Shown in pieces: positions 1-8,449 of a DNA stretch of 64,000 nucleotides; position 1 is the first letter of the stretch; the number at the start of each line of letters is the position of its first letter. The notes beneath the pieces were generated by a model. The model saw nothing but the letters and a program-made list of their open reading frames with translations, made no database searches and was not told the origin of the DNA. Source of the DNA: Pseudomonas sp. FeN3W (GTDB lineage Bacteria > Pseudomonadota > Gammaproteobacteria > Pseudomonadales > Pseudomonadaceae); NCBI GenBank assembly GCA_030263805.2, contig CP136010.1, forward strand, positions 4,169,001 through 4,233,000, read 5' to 3'. The translations under genes were made by a program, and so were the position numbers.

Positions 1-821
1 CTGCCGCCGATCGCCGCGCAGGTGCTGAACACCTGCTGGGCATTGGCGGTGTTGGGCAGGTTCAGGCCCAACTCGCGGGCACCGGCCAGGGCGAGGTTGA
101 GATCCTTCTGGTGCAGGCTGATGCGAAAGCCCGGGTCGAAAGTGCCCTTGATCATGCGCTCGCCGTGCACTTCGAGGATCTTCGAGCCGGCGAAACCGCC
201 CATCAGCGCCTCGCGCACCTTGGCCGGATCGGCCCCGTTCTTCGCGGCGAACAGCAGCGCCTCGGCGACCGCCTGGATGTTCAACGCGACGATGATCTGG
301 TTGGCCACCTTGGCCGTCTGGCCGTCGCCACTCTCGCCGACGCGGGTGATGTTCTTGCCCATCGCCTGGAACAGCGGCAATGCGCGTTCGAAGGCCGCTT
401 CGCTACCACCGACCATGATCGACAAGGTGGCGGCCTTGGCACCCACCTCGCCACCGGATACCGGGGCGTCGAGGTATTCAGCACCGGTGGCCTTGATTTT
501 CTCGGCGAACTGCTTGGTGGCGGTGGGCGAGATCGAACTCATATCGATCACCACCTTGCCGGCACCGACGCCGTCGGCAACGCCGTCGGCGCGGAACAGT
601 ACGTCCTCGACCTGCGGGGTGTCCGGCACCATGACGATGATGAACTCGGCTTCCTGGGCGACTTCCTGCGGATTGGCCAGGCCGATGGCGCCGGCCTCGG
701 TCAGTTCGGCCGGGGCCTGATCGTGGTGCTGGGACAGAAAGATCTGGTGACCGGCTTTCTGCAGGTTGATTGCCATGGGCTTGCCCATGATGCCGGTGCC
801 GATGAATCCGATCTTAGCCAT
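1..821 (-). CDS. glxR: 2-hydroxy-3-oxopropionate (tartronate semialdehyde) reductase, 3' end cut by window
   Basis: Reduces tartronate semialdehyde to D-glycerate with NAD(P)H, the last step of the glyoxylate-to-glycerate branch. The reading frame starts at an ATG after a GAGGAG ribosome site. It opens with the Rossmann motif GFIGTGIMG and later has the DAPVSGG motif and the GQTAKVANQ segment that carries the catalytic lysine of the beta-hydroxyacid dehydrogenase family. About 273 codons are visible and the family is near 295, so only the last ~20 residues lie outside the window. It is the third gene after gcl and hyi, 36 bp behind hyi, and is very probably co-transcribed with them. Confidence 0.93.
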   Translation of the reverse strand, partial: MAKIGFIGTGIMGKPMAINLQKAGHQIFLSQHHDQAPAELTEAGAIGLANPQEVAQEAEFIIVMVPDTPQVEDVLFRADGVADGVGAGKVVIDMSSISPTATKQFAEKIKATGAEYLDAPVSGGEVGAKAATLSIMVGGSEAAFERALPLFQAMGKNITRVGESGDGQTAKVANQIIVALNIQAVAEALLFAAKNGADPAKVREALMGGFAGSKILEVHGERMIKGTFDPGFRISLHQKDLNLALAGARELGLNLPNTANAQQVFSTCAAIGG

Positions 822-857
822 GAGTGTTCTCCTCAAATCTGGTTGGTTCGCGTCAGT

Positions 858-1640
858 TCAGATGGCGTTGTGGCTCTTCAGCCAACCAAGGCCCGCTTCG
901 GTGGTGGTGGCCGGCTTGTATTCGCAGCCGACCCAGCCCTGGTAGCCGATGCGGTCCAGGTGCTCGAACAGGAAGCGGTAATTGATTTCGCCGGTGCCTG
1001 GCTCGTTGCGTCCGGGATTGTCCGCCAGCTGGATATGGTTGATCGCCGCCAGGTTGGTCTCGATGGTGCGTGCCAGGTCTCCCTCCATGATCTGCATGTG
1101 GTAGATGTCGTACTGCAGGAACAGGTTGGGGTGACCGACCTTGCCGCGGATCTCCTGCGCCTGGGAGGTGTTGTTGAGGAAGAAGCGCGGGATGTCGCGG
1201 GTGTTGATCATCTCCATCACCAGGCGGATGCCGGCCTCCTCGAGCTTCTGCGCGGCGTAGCGCAGGTTTTCGATAAAGGTGATTTCCAGCTGGCCGAGAT
1301 CGGCGCCGCGCGGGGCGATGCCGGCCAGGCAGTTGACCTGGGTGTTGCCCAGCACCTTGGCGTAGGCGATGGCCTTGTCCACGCCGGCGCGGAACTCCTC
1401 GACCCGTTCCGGCAGGATGGCGATGCCACGCTCGCCACCGGCCCAGTCACCCGCCGGCAGGTTGAACAGCACCTGGGTCAGCTTGTTGGCGTCCAGCTGA
1501 GCCTTGATCTGCTCGGCGGGAAAGTCATAGGGGAACAGGTACTCGACACCGGAAAAGCCGGCCTGGGCGGCAGCGGCGAAGCGGTCCATGAAGTCCTGCT
1601 CGGTGAACAGCATCGACAGGTTGGCGGCAAAGCGGGGCAT
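858..1640 (-). CDS. hyi: Hydroxypyruvate isomerase
   Basis: TIM-barrel isomerase interconverting hydroxypyruvate and tartronate semialdehyde, made by Gcl. The protein is 260 aa, the usual family length. I place the start at MPRFAANLSMLFTEQ because an AGGAGA ribosome site precedes that ATG; a longer frame to 1667 exists but adds a non-conserved tail. Family features include the FSGVEYLFPYD segment near residue 35, the EMINTRD metal-ligand segment near residue 145 and the later QYDIYHMQ stretch. It lies between gcl and glxR on the same strand, a standard glyoxylate carboligase operon layout. Confidence 0.92.
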   Translation of the reverse strand: MPRFAANLSMLFTEQDFMDRFAAAAQAGFSGVEYLFPYDFPAEQIKAQLDANKLTQVLFNLPAGDWAGGERGIAILPERVEEFRAGVDKAIAYAKVLGNTQVNCLAGIAPRGADLGQLEITFIENLRYAAQKLEEAGIRLVMEMINTRDIPRFFLNNTSQAQEIRGKVGHPNLFLQYDIYHMQIMEGDLARTIETNLAAINHIQLADNPGRNEPGTGEINYRFLFEHLDRIGYQGWVGCEYKPATTTEAGLGWLKSHNAI

Positions 1641-1682
1641 GGTTTTCTCCTGATCTGTAGGGATCACATTCGGTTTCGCATT

Positions 1683-1806
1683 GCGGTGGTGTGGTGGCCA
1701 CCCTGGGTGTTGCGTTTGCGGTGGATATGTTTCGCGATATCCACCCTACGTAACCGTTCGTAGGACGGATGGCCGCCCCGTGGAAGACCGCGAAGCGTCT
1801 TCCACG
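1683..1806. repeat. Intergenic palindromes between gcl and hyi
   Basis: The 176-bp gap between gcl and hyi holds two hairpin-forming sequences. One is GGTGGATAT...ATATCCACC (1720-1744), followed by CCTACG. The other is a perfect 10-bp stem CGTGGAAGAC/GTCTTCCACG with an 8-base loop (1779-1806). The GTAGG/CCTAC borders resemble the dispersed palindromes elsewhere in this window. They could act as transcript stabilisers or partial terminators inside the operon; that is inference. Confidence 0.55.
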
Positions 1807-1816
1807 CGGTTGCCAA

Positions 1817-3598
1817 TCAATCCAGCAACCCGACCGCGGTCGGCGCGTCCTCGCGGCCTGTGGCCAGCGCCTCGAACTCGTTGATGGCGTCGATCTCGGT
1901 GCCCATGGCGATGTTGGTTACCCGCTCGAGGATCACCTCGATCACCACCGGCACCTGGTGCTCGGCCATCCAGGCCTGGGCCTGCTCGATTGCCGGGCGC
2001 AGGTCTTCCTGCTTGAACACGCGCAGCGCCTTGCAGCCGAGGCCCTCGACCACCGCGACGTGATCGACGCCGTAGCCTTCCATGCCGCTCTGGTCGGCAT
2101 TGATGTTCTCGAAGCCGAGCTGCACGCAGTAATCCATGTCGAAGCCGCGCTGTGCCTGGCGGATCAGTCCGAGGTAGGCGTTGTTCACCAGGATGTGCAG
2201 GTAGGGCAGCTTGAACTGCGCACCGACGGCCAGCTCCTCGATCATGAACTGGAAATCGTAGTCGCCCGACAGCGCCACCACCTTGCGCTGCGGATCGGCG
2301 GCGACCACACCGAGCGCTGCCGGAATGGTCCAGCCGAGCGGGCCGGCCTGGCCGCAGTTGATCCAGTGGCGCGCCTGGTAGACGTGCAGGAACTGCGCGG
2401 CGGCGATCTGCGACAGGCCGATGGTGCTGACGTAGCAGGTGTCCTTGCCGAAGGCGTTGTTCATGCATTGGTACACGCGCTGCGGCTTCATCGGCACGCT
2501 GTCGAAGTTGGTCTTGCGCAGCATCGTGCGCTTGCGCTCCAGGCAGTCGGCGGCCCAGACGCGGCGATCCGGCAGACGACCTTCGGCCTGGCGTGCCTTG
2601 GCCACGTCGACGAACAGCTCGAGGGCGGCGCGGGCGTCGGAGACGATGCCGTAGTCCGGCGCGAAGACCCGGCCGATCTGGGTCGGCTCGATGTCCACGT
2701 GAACGAAGGTGCGGCCCTTGGTGTAGGTCTCCAGCGAGCCGGTATGCCGGTTGGCCCAGCGGTTGCCGATGCCGAGCACGAAGTCGGACTCCAGCATGGT
2801 TGCGTTGCCGTAGCGGTGGCTGGTCTGCAGCCCGCACATGCCGGCCATCAGCGGGTGGTCATCAGGGATCGAGCCCCAGCCCATCAGCGTCGGGATCACC
2901 GGCACGCCGATGGTCTCGGCGAACTCCACCAGCAAGGCCTCGGCCGCGGCGTTGTAGATGCCGCCACCGGCGACGATCAGCGGGCGCTCGGCGGCGCAGA
3001 GCATGTCGATGGCCTTCTCGACCTGGGCGCGGGTGGCCGCCGGCTTGTACACCGGCAGCGGCTCATAAGTCTCGACGTCGAACTCGATCTCGGCCATCTG
3101 CACGTCGAACGGCAGGTCGATCAGCACCGGGCCGGGGCGGCCGGAGCGCATCACGTGGAAGGCCTGCTGGAACACGCGCGGCACCAACGCCGGCTCGAGT
3201 ACGGTGACCGCCCACTTGGTGACCGGCTTGGCGATGGACTCGATGTCCACGGCCTGGAAGTCTTCCTTGTGCAGGCGGGCACGCGGCGCCTGGCCGGTGA
3301 TGCAGAGGATCGGAATGGAATCGGCGGAAGCCGAGTACAGGCCGGTGATCATGTCGGTGCCGGCCGGGCCCGAGGTACCGATGCACACGCCGATGTTGCC
3401 CGGCTTGGCACGGGTATAGCCCTCGGCCATGTGCGAGGCGCCCTCGACATGGCGGGCGAGGATATGACGGATGCCGCCATCGGCCCGCAAGGCTGAATAC
3501 AGCGGGTTGATCGCCGCGCCGGGAATACCGAAGGCGGTGTCGATGCCTTCCTTGCGCATTACCGCGACGGCGGCGTCGATTGCTCTCATGCGGGCCAT
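1817..3598 (-). CDS. gcl: Glyoxylate carboligase
   Basis: Thiamine-diphosphate enzyme condensing two glyoxylates to tartronate semialdehyde plus CO2. It is 593 aa, the same length as the E. coli enzyme. The start MARMRAIDA follows AGGAGG with 7-bp spacing; an upstream in-frame start at 3631 lacks such a site. Residue 51 is valine in RHVEGASHMAEGY, where nearly all other ThDP enzymes have the catalytic glutamate. This is the hallmark of true Gcl rather than acetolactate synthase. The C-terminal ThDP/Mg site is seen at GDYDFQF...NNAYLG. Glyoxylate would come from ureidoglycolate lyase (allA) in the same island. The LysR gene at 3797 is divergent and may control this operon. Confidence 0.96.
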   Translation of the reverse strand: MARMRAIDAAVAVMRKEGIDTAFGIPGAAINPLYSALRADGGIRHILARHVEGASHMAEGYTRAKPGNIGVCIGTSGPAGTDMITGLYSASADSIPILCITGQAPRARLHKEDFQAVDIESIAKPVTKWAVTVLEPALVPRVFQQAFHVMRSGRPGPVLIDLPFDVQMAEIEFDVETYEPLPVYKPAATRAQVEKAIDMLCAAERPLIVAGGGIYNAAAEALLVEFAETIGVPVIPTLMGWGSIPDDHPLMAGMCGLQTSHRYGNATMLESDFVLGIGNRWANRHTGSLETYTKGRTFVHVDIEPTQIGRVFAPDYGIVSDARAALELFVDVAKARQAEGRLPDRRVWAADCLERKRTMLRKTNFDSVPMKPQRVYQCMNNAFGKDTCYVSTIGLSQIAAAQFLHVYQARHWINCGQAGPLGWTIPAALGVVAADPQRKVVALSGDYDFQFMIEELAVGAQFKLPYLHILVNNAYLGLIRQAQRGFDMDYCVQLGFENINADQSGMEGYGVDHVAVVEGLGCKALRVFKQEDLRPAIEQAQAWMAEHQVPVVIEVILERVTNIAMGTEIDAINEFEALATGREDAPTAVGLLD

Positions 3599-3796
3599 GG
3601 TCGTTCCTCCTGACTCTTGGAATCTGTTCACGATCTGCTGCGCGTCGGTCCTGCTGAGTTAGAAGCAGATCGCTAGCTCGCTGGATCGTGGCTGTCTTTT
3701 TATTCGATAGTTTTTCTACGTGGCTCAAGCATGCCGGCCTGGATTCCATGGCGGAATTGGTCGAGACTTCAGTTCTGTCGATATCAGGAGTATCGA

Positions 3797-4705
3797 ATGG
3801 ATCGTTATACGACCCTGCGCAGCTTCGTGCTGGTGGCTGACTGCGGCAGCTTCGCCGCGGCTGCGCACAAGGAGAACGTCACCCCGGTGGTGATGGGCCG
3901 GCGGCTGGATGCGCTGGAGCGCCACCTGGGCGTCAAGCTGATGCACCGCTCCACCCGCGGTCTGTCGCTGACCGATCTGGGCGAGCAGTATCTGGAGCGC
4001 GCCCGCGGGCTGCTCAAGGACTTCGATGAGGTGGACGCCAGCATCAGCCACGACCGCACCTCGGTACGCGGCCATCTGGTGGTGTCGGCGCCGGCGGCAT
4101 TCGGGCGGCGGCATATCGGCCCGCACGCACCGGCGTTCCAGGCGCGCTACCCGGACCTGCAGCTGTCGTTCAACTTCACCGACAGCGTGGTCGACCTGGT
4201 GCGTCACGGTTACGACATGGGCATTCGCATCGGCGAGGTGACCGACCCCAACTACGTGGCGCTCAAGCTGTTCCCCAACCGCCGGGTGGTCTGCGGCGCG
4301 CCGGAATACTTCGCCCGCCACGGCACGCCGGTCACGCTGGAGGAACTGGCGCGGCACAACTGCCTGGCGTTCAACCTGCAGGGCGGCCAGCAGCGCGGCT
4401 GGACCTTCCTGCGTGACGGCCGCCAGGTGGCGGTGCGGGTCTCGGGCAACCTCGACTGCAACGATGGCGAACTGCTGTTCGACTGGGTCAAACAGGGCCT
4501 GGGCATCGGCTGGCGCTCGACCTGGGAGATCCAGGCCGAACTCAAGCGCGGCGAACTGGTGACGGTGCTCGACGAGTACGCCCTGCCGGCCTACGACATC
4601 CAGGCGGTCTACCCGCAGCAGCGCTACCTGCCGGCGAAGGTGCGCTTCTTCATCGACTACCTGAAGGCCATCTACAACGCGCCGGGGTACTGGGAGGCGC
4701 GTTGA
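3797..4705 (+). CDS. LysR family transcriptional regulator, divergent from gcl
   Basis: 302-aa LysR-type regulator with an N-terminal winged helix (residues ~3-62, SFVLVADCGSFAAAA then STRGLSLTDLGEQYLERA) and a periplasmic-binding-like effector domain (~90-295). The start is the ATG at 3797 after CAGGAG; the frame is open further upstream but without a ribosome site. Divergence from gcl suggests it controls the gcl-hyi-glxR operon, probably in response to a glyoxylate-pathway metabolite, but no clear T-N11-A box could be assigned. Its last 45 codons form the first unit of the threefold tandem repeat at 4568-5308. Confidence 0.85.
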   Translation: MDRYTTLRSFVLVADCGSFAAAAHKENVTPVVMGRRLDALERHLGVKLMHRSTRGLSLTDLGEQYLERARGLLKDFDEVDASISHDRTSVRGHLVVSAPAAFGRRHIGPHAPAFQARYPDLQLSFNFTDSVVDLVRHGYDMGIRIGEVTDPNYVALKLFPNRRVVCGAPEYFARHGTPVTLEELARHNCLAFNLQGGQQRGWTFLRDGRQVAVRVSGNLDCNDGELLFDWVKQGLGIGWRSTWEIQAELKRGELVTVLDEYALPAYDIQAVYPQQRYLPAKVRFFIDYLKAIYNAPGYWEAR

Positions 4706-4710
4706 GATAT

Positions 4711-4811
4711 GTAGGTTGGGTTGAGCCGCGTAGCGGCGAAGCCCAACATCGCACGGCAAGCGCTGCCTGATGTTGTGCCCGTTGGGCTTCGCTGCGCTCA
4801 ACCCAACCTAC
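4711..4811. repeat. Palindromic GTAGGTTGGG element, copy 1
   Basis: A ~100-bp element bounded by GTAGGTTGGGTTGAG and its complement CTCAACCCAACCTAC. Internal complementary arms (CGAAGCCCAACATC against GATGTTGTGCCCGTTGGGC) are interrupted by a short loop. It lies directly after the LysR stop codon and can fold into a long hairpin, so it may serve as the transcript end of that gene. Confidence 0.85.
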
Positions 4812-4957
4812 GTCACTCGACGAGTACGCATTGCCGGCCTACGACATCCAGGCCGTCTACCCGCAGCAGCGCTACCTGCCGGCCAAGGTGCGGTTCTTCA
4901 TCGACTACCTGAAGGCCATCTACAACGCGCCGGGGTACTGGGGGCGCGTTGAGATAT

Positions 4958-5057
4958 GTAGGTTGGGTTGAGCCGCGTAGCGGCGAAGCCCAGCATCGCA
5001 CGCAAGCGCTGCCTGATGTTGTGCCCGTTGGGCTTCGCTGCGCTCAACCCAACCTAC
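4958..5057. repeat. Palindromic GTAGGTTGGG element, copy 2
   Basis: Second copy of the palindrome, inside unit 2 of the tandem array. It differs from copy 1 by one deleted base (CGCACGCAAG against CGCACGGCAAG) and one substitution (CCCAGC for CCCAAC). Confidence 0.85.
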
Positions 5058-5204
5058 GTCACTCGACGAGTACGCATTGCCGGCCTACGACATCCAGGCC
5101 GTCTACCCGCAGCAGCGCTACCTGCCGGCGAAGGTGCGCTTCTTCATCGACTACCTGAAGGCCATCTACAACGCGCCGGGGTACTGGGAGGCGCGTTGAG
5201 ATAT

Positions 5205-5304
5205 GTAGGTTGGGTTGAGCCGCGTAGCGGCGAAGTCCAACATCGCACGCAAGCGCTGCCTGATGTTGTGCCCGTTGGGCTTCGCTGCGCTCAACCCAAC
5301 CTAC
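5205..5304. repeat. Palindromic GTAGGTTGGG element, copy 3
   Basis: Third copy of the palindrome, ending the tandem array. It shares the one-base deletion of copy 2. It has an AAGTCC in place of AAGCCC and ends CCTACATCA rather than CCTACGTCA. Confidence 0.85.
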
Positions 5305-5457
5305 ATCACTATTGGGTGGCGCGCTGATCCACGTAGTTGCCGCGAGGTACTTGTGCATCGCGACGCCGGCCTGATACCGATCATTGGCTCCGGATCGGGA
5401 AGCCTCACTGCGCTGTCACAGCTAAGGTGGATATAACCGCCTGTGAGAGACGCGCTT

Positions 5458-6303
5458 GTGGACACGCTGAAAATCGCCACCTTCAACATCAATGGCATCC
5501 GTGCACGCCGGGCCAATCTGCTCGAATGGCTGGCGCGCGAGCAGCCCGATGTGGCCTGCCTGCAGGAGCTCAAGGCGCAGGACACCGATTTTCCCATCGA
5601 TGACATCCGCGCGGCCGGCTACGGCGCGATCTGGCATGGGCAGAAATCCTGGAACGGGGTGGCGATTCTGGCCCGCGATTGCGAGCCGCTGGAAGTTCGC
5701 CGCGGTCTGCCGGGCGATCCGGATGACAGCCACAGCCGCTATCTGGAAGCGGCCGTGCAGGGTGTGATCGTCGCCTGCCTCTACCTGCCCAACGGTAACC
5801 CGCAGCCTGGGCCGAAATTCGATTACAAGCTGAGCTGGTTCGAGCGCTTCATCGAGCATGCCGCCGGCCTGCTCGCCAGCGGCCACCCGGTGGTGCTGGC
5901 TGGTGATTACAACGTGGTACCGACCGATGAGGACATCTACAACCCGCGCTCCTGGCGCAAGGACGCGCTGCTGCAGCCGGAAAGCCGCGAATGCTTCGAG
6001 CGTCTGCTGGCGCAGGGCTGGACCGATGCACTGCGCGCCAAGTACCCGGACGAACGCATCTACACCTTCTGGGACTACTTTCGACAGCACTGGCAGAAGA
6101 ACTCCGGCCTGCGCATCGACCATCTGCTGCTCAGCCCGGACCTCGCGCCACGGCTGCAGGATGCCGGCGTCGACCGCTGGGTGCGCGATCAGGAACATGC
6201 CAGTGACCATGCGCCTACCTGGATAACCCTCAAAGGTGACGCGAGCGGGGCAGCCAAGCCGGCAAAGTCGGGCAAGCACGGCAAGACCGAGGCGAGCCGC
6301 TAG
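5458..6303 (+). CDS. xthA: Exodeoxyribonuclease III
   Basis: AP endonuclease / 3'-5' exonuclease of base-excision repair, endonuclease/exonuclease/phosphatase fold. Family motifs are present in order: FNINGIRAR at the N-terminus, LQELKAQD with the metal-binding Glu, GDYNVVPTDED in the middle and SDHAPTW with the catalytic Asp-His near the end. The start is ambiguous. GTG at 5458 gives MDTLKIATFNING and has GAGAG 8 bp upstream; an in-frame GTG at 5443 adds five residues. The last ~20 residues (AAKPAKSGKHGKTEASR) are a basic low-complexity tail beyond the usual ~260-aa enzyme. It is a single gene just after the tandem repeats. Confidence 0.94.
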   Translation: MDTLKIATFNINGIRARRANLLEWLAREQPDVACLQELKAQDTDFPIDDIRAAGYGAIWHGQKSWNGVAILARDCEPLEVRRGLPGDPDDSHSRYLEAAVQGVIVACLYLPNGNPQPGPKFDYKLSWFERFIEHAAGLLASGHPVVLAGDYNVVPTDEDIYNPRSWRKDALLQPESRECFERLLAQGWTDALRAKYPDERIYTFWDYFRQHWQKNSGLRIDHLLLSPDLAPRLQDAGVDRWVRDQEHASDHAPTWITLKGDASGAAKPAKSGKHGKTEASR

Positions 6304-6522
6304 ATGCAGGCGTTGCGCAGGCGGGGTTCGAACGAGGCAGCAGTGGGTGGCGTGGCCGGTTTTATCAAAGCCTTGTGCCAATCGTCGCTGAGACATCGGC
6401 GGATCGACGGGCACGACTAGTATCCGGACAACTGCTCCGCAATCGACATCGCGGGCTCCGGAGGCTCGCTGTCGACGGCACTCATACGGCGGCAATGGCA
6501 ACCAGTACCGGGGAGGGACTCC

Positions 6523-7791
6523 ATGTCTGATGACATACAGCAGGATCAGATTGATCGATTCGGGGTGGCTGATGATCCGCTCTCTATTCTGCGTCGCCTG
6601 GAGAACGCCAATCTTTCATTGAGTGAGATGCTGGTGGAAACCCTGCATGCGGTGCGCACGCATTTGGGAATGGATGTGGCCTTCATCAGTGAGTTTCGCG
6701 GTGAAAGCCGGATATTTCGCTACCTGGACGGCAACTTCGTGCCCCTGCAGCTTGAAGTCGGAGCCGGTGACCCTCTGGATGAAAGCTACTGTCAGCGTGT
6801 GCTCGACGGGCGCCTGCCTGAGCTGATTCAGGACGCGGCGTCTTTGCCGGAGGCGCAGGCCATGCCGGCGACCAAGGCCTGGCCGGTCGGCGCGCACCTC
6901 AGCGTTCCGCTGCGCTTCAGCGATGGCCGGCTCTACGGCACCTTCTGTTGCTTCAGCACCACGCCGGACAAGAGCCTCGACGAGCGAGATCTGAAGACGC
7001 TGCGGCTGTTTGCCGACTTTGCCGGCAGACTGTTGGAACGTCATGCGCTCAACGAGATGCGCTATGCCGAGACGCTCACGCGCATTCGCTCGGTGCTCGA
7101 GCAAAAGGCCTATTCCGTGGTGTATCAACCCATCGTGCACCTGGTGGAAAACCGCATCGTTGGCCACGAGGCGCTGGCTCGATTCAGCGCGCAGCCACAG
7201 CGAACGCCGGACAAGTGGTTCGCCGAGGCCGGGCTGGTCGGTTTGCAGCAGGAGCTGGAGGTGGCCCTGATCGAGGCGGCCCTGCACGACTTCGAGCAGT
7301 TGCCGGCAGACAGCTACCTGTCGCTCAATGTTTCGCCAGGGACCATCCTCTCCGGCGCACTGAACACGGTGCTCGCCGATCAACCGTTGGCGCGGCTGAC
7401 GCTCGAGGTGACCGAACATGCATCGGTACAGGACTACTCGCAGCTGGCCGATGCGCTCGAACCGCTGCGCAGTAACGGGCTGCAGTTGGCGGTGGACGAT
7501 GCCGGCGCCGGCTACGCGAGTTTCCGCCACATCCTCAAACTCAAGCCGGACGTGATCAAGCTCGACAGCAGCCTGATCCGCAATGTCGACAGCGACACCG
7601 GTTGCCGCGCGCTGGCTGCCGCCTTGATCCGCTTCGCCGAGGAAACCGGCTGCAAGGTCGTCGCCGAAGGGGTGGAAACTCAGGAGGAGCTGACCATGCT
7701 GCGACGGCTGGAAGTGAGCAAGGCCCAGGGTTACCTGCTCGGACGGCCGCTGCCGTTGCATCCCCGGCTCGCCATGAGCCGTCAGGCATAG
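6523..7791 (+). CDS. GAF-EAL domain protein, probable c-di-GMP phosphodiesterase
   Basis: 422-aa cytoplasmic protein with an N-terminal GAF-type sensor (residues ~25-170) joined to a C-terminal EAL domain (~185-415). There is no GGDEF domain and no membrane segment. The EAL signature reads GHEALAR. The DDFGTG loop reads VDDAGAGYASF, keeping both aspartates, and the EGVE motif is intact (VAEGVETQEE), so hydrolysis of c-di-GMP is plausible. An unusually strong ribosome site GGGGAGGGA precedes the ATG. The gene stands alone and what the GAF domain binds cannot be told from sequence. Confidence 0.87.
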   Translation: MSDDIQQDQIDRFGVADDPLSILRRLENANLSLSEMLVETLHAVRTHLGMDVAFISEFRGESRIFRYLDGNFVPLQLEVGAGDPLDESYCQRVLDGRLPELIQDAASLPEAQAMPATKAWPVGAHLSVPLRFSDGRLYGTFCCFSTTPDKSLDERDLKTLRLFADFAGRLLERHALNEMRYAETLTRIRSVLEQKAYSVVYQPIVHLVENRIVGHEALARFSAQPQRTPDKWFAEAGLVGLQQELEVALIEAALHDFEQLPADSYLSLNVSPGTILSGALNTVLADQPLARLTLEVTEHASVQDYSQLADALEPLRSNGLQLAVDDAGAGYASFRHILKLKPDVIKLDSSLIRNVDSDTGCRALAAALIRFAEETGCKVVAEGVETQEELTMLRRLEVSKAQGYLLGRPLPLHPRLAMSRQA

Positions 7792-7931
7792 CCGGCGCCG
7801 CCGAGCGATGAACCAAGAGAGTGCCTTCGGGCGGTTTCGCTGAACCTTTGTGGTGCGTGGGCAGTCGACTTTAAATAACGCGGGCTGCAGCGATGCGGCC
7901 CTTTTCGAGTCGACTCGTCAGGAGGTACAAG

Positions 7932-8384
7932 ATGGATACGAAAGACACGATTTCAGTGCTCAACGACCTGATTGAAACCAGCAAGGATGGCGAAAAGGGC
8001 TTCCTCGAATGCGCTGAAGACCTGCGCGATCCTCAGCTCAAGAGCACCATGAATCAGCGTTCTCGCGACTGCGCCACGGCTGCCGCCGAGCTGCAGCAAT
8101 TGGTCCGCTCCATGGGCGGCGATCCGGAAACCAGCACCAGTGTCGCGGCCGACATGCACCGCCGCTGGGTCGACCTCAAGTCGATGATCACCGGCAAGGA
8201 CGACGAGGCCATCCTCAACGAGTGTGAGCGTGGTGAGGATGTCGCGGTGAAGAGCTACCGCAAGGCGCTGGAAAAAGACCTGCCAGCCGAAGTGCGGGTC
8301 GTGGTCGAGCGCCAATACCAGGGCGTGCAACGCAACCATGATCAGGTAAAGGCTTTACGCGACGCGGCCCGCGCCCGGAGCTGA
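7932..8384 (+). CDS. PA2169 / DUF2383 family four-helix-bundle protein
   Basis: 150-aa soluble, all-helical protein of the PA2169 family (ferritin-like four-helix bundle, function unknown). Recognisable features are the N-terminal VLNDLIETSKDGEKGF and the later ERGEDVAVKSYRKAL, in which a Glu and nearby helix residues recall ferritin-like folds. The start at 7932 is set by AGGAGG seven bases upstream; the frame is open to 7893 without a ribosome site. In other bacteria this family often turns up in stress-induced gene sets, but nothing local confirms that here. It is followed by a strong hairpin terminator. Confidence 0.8.
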   Translation: MDTKDTISVLNDLIETSKDGEKGFLECAEDLRDPQLKSTMNQRSRDCATAAAELQQLVRSMGGDPETSTSVAADMHRRWVDLKSMITGKDDEAILNECERGEDVAVKSYRKALEKDLPAEVRVVVERQYQGVQRNHDQVKALRDAARARS

Positions 8385-8410
8385 TGTTTCGCTAGCCGGT
8401 CAGGGTTTGA

Positions 8411-8438
8411 AAAACGCCAGCGCATGCTGGCGTTTTTC
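8411..8438 (+). terminator. Rho-independent terminator, probably bidirectional
   Basis: The stem AAAACGCCAGC/GCTGGCGTTTTT has a GCAT loop. T-runs on one side and A-runs on the other let it end both the DUF2383 gene and the converging TetR gene. Confidence 0.85.
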
Positions 8439-8449
8439 GTTTCCGCCGA

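Larger units (their letters stand above)
4568..5308 (+). repeat. Three tandem ~247-bp repeats: LysR 3' end plus palindrome
   Basis: Units start at 4568, 4816 and 5062 (248, 246 and 247 bp). Each contains the last 45 codons of the LysR gene (LDEYALPAYDIQ... to YWEAR and stop) followed by a ~100-bp palindromic element. Only unit 1 is attached to the gene; units 2 and 3 are headless fragments. Unit 2 has a 1-bp deletion just before the stop codon. In the coding part the copies differ only at synonymous positions (for example GCC CTG versus GCA TTG, GCG GTC versus GCC GTC). No other gene lies in this stretch. Confidence 0.95.

Noticed and set aside
1769..3496. A 575-codon plus-strand frame opposite gcl
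   Set aside because: Antisense composition (His, Gly, Val, Asp rich), no ribosome site, and fully overlaps the clear gcl gene.
4568..5308. 247-bp tandem repeats as additional genes (several 60-120-codon frames)
   Set aside because: They are truncated LysR tails without start codons and reading across palindromes; no domain start is present.
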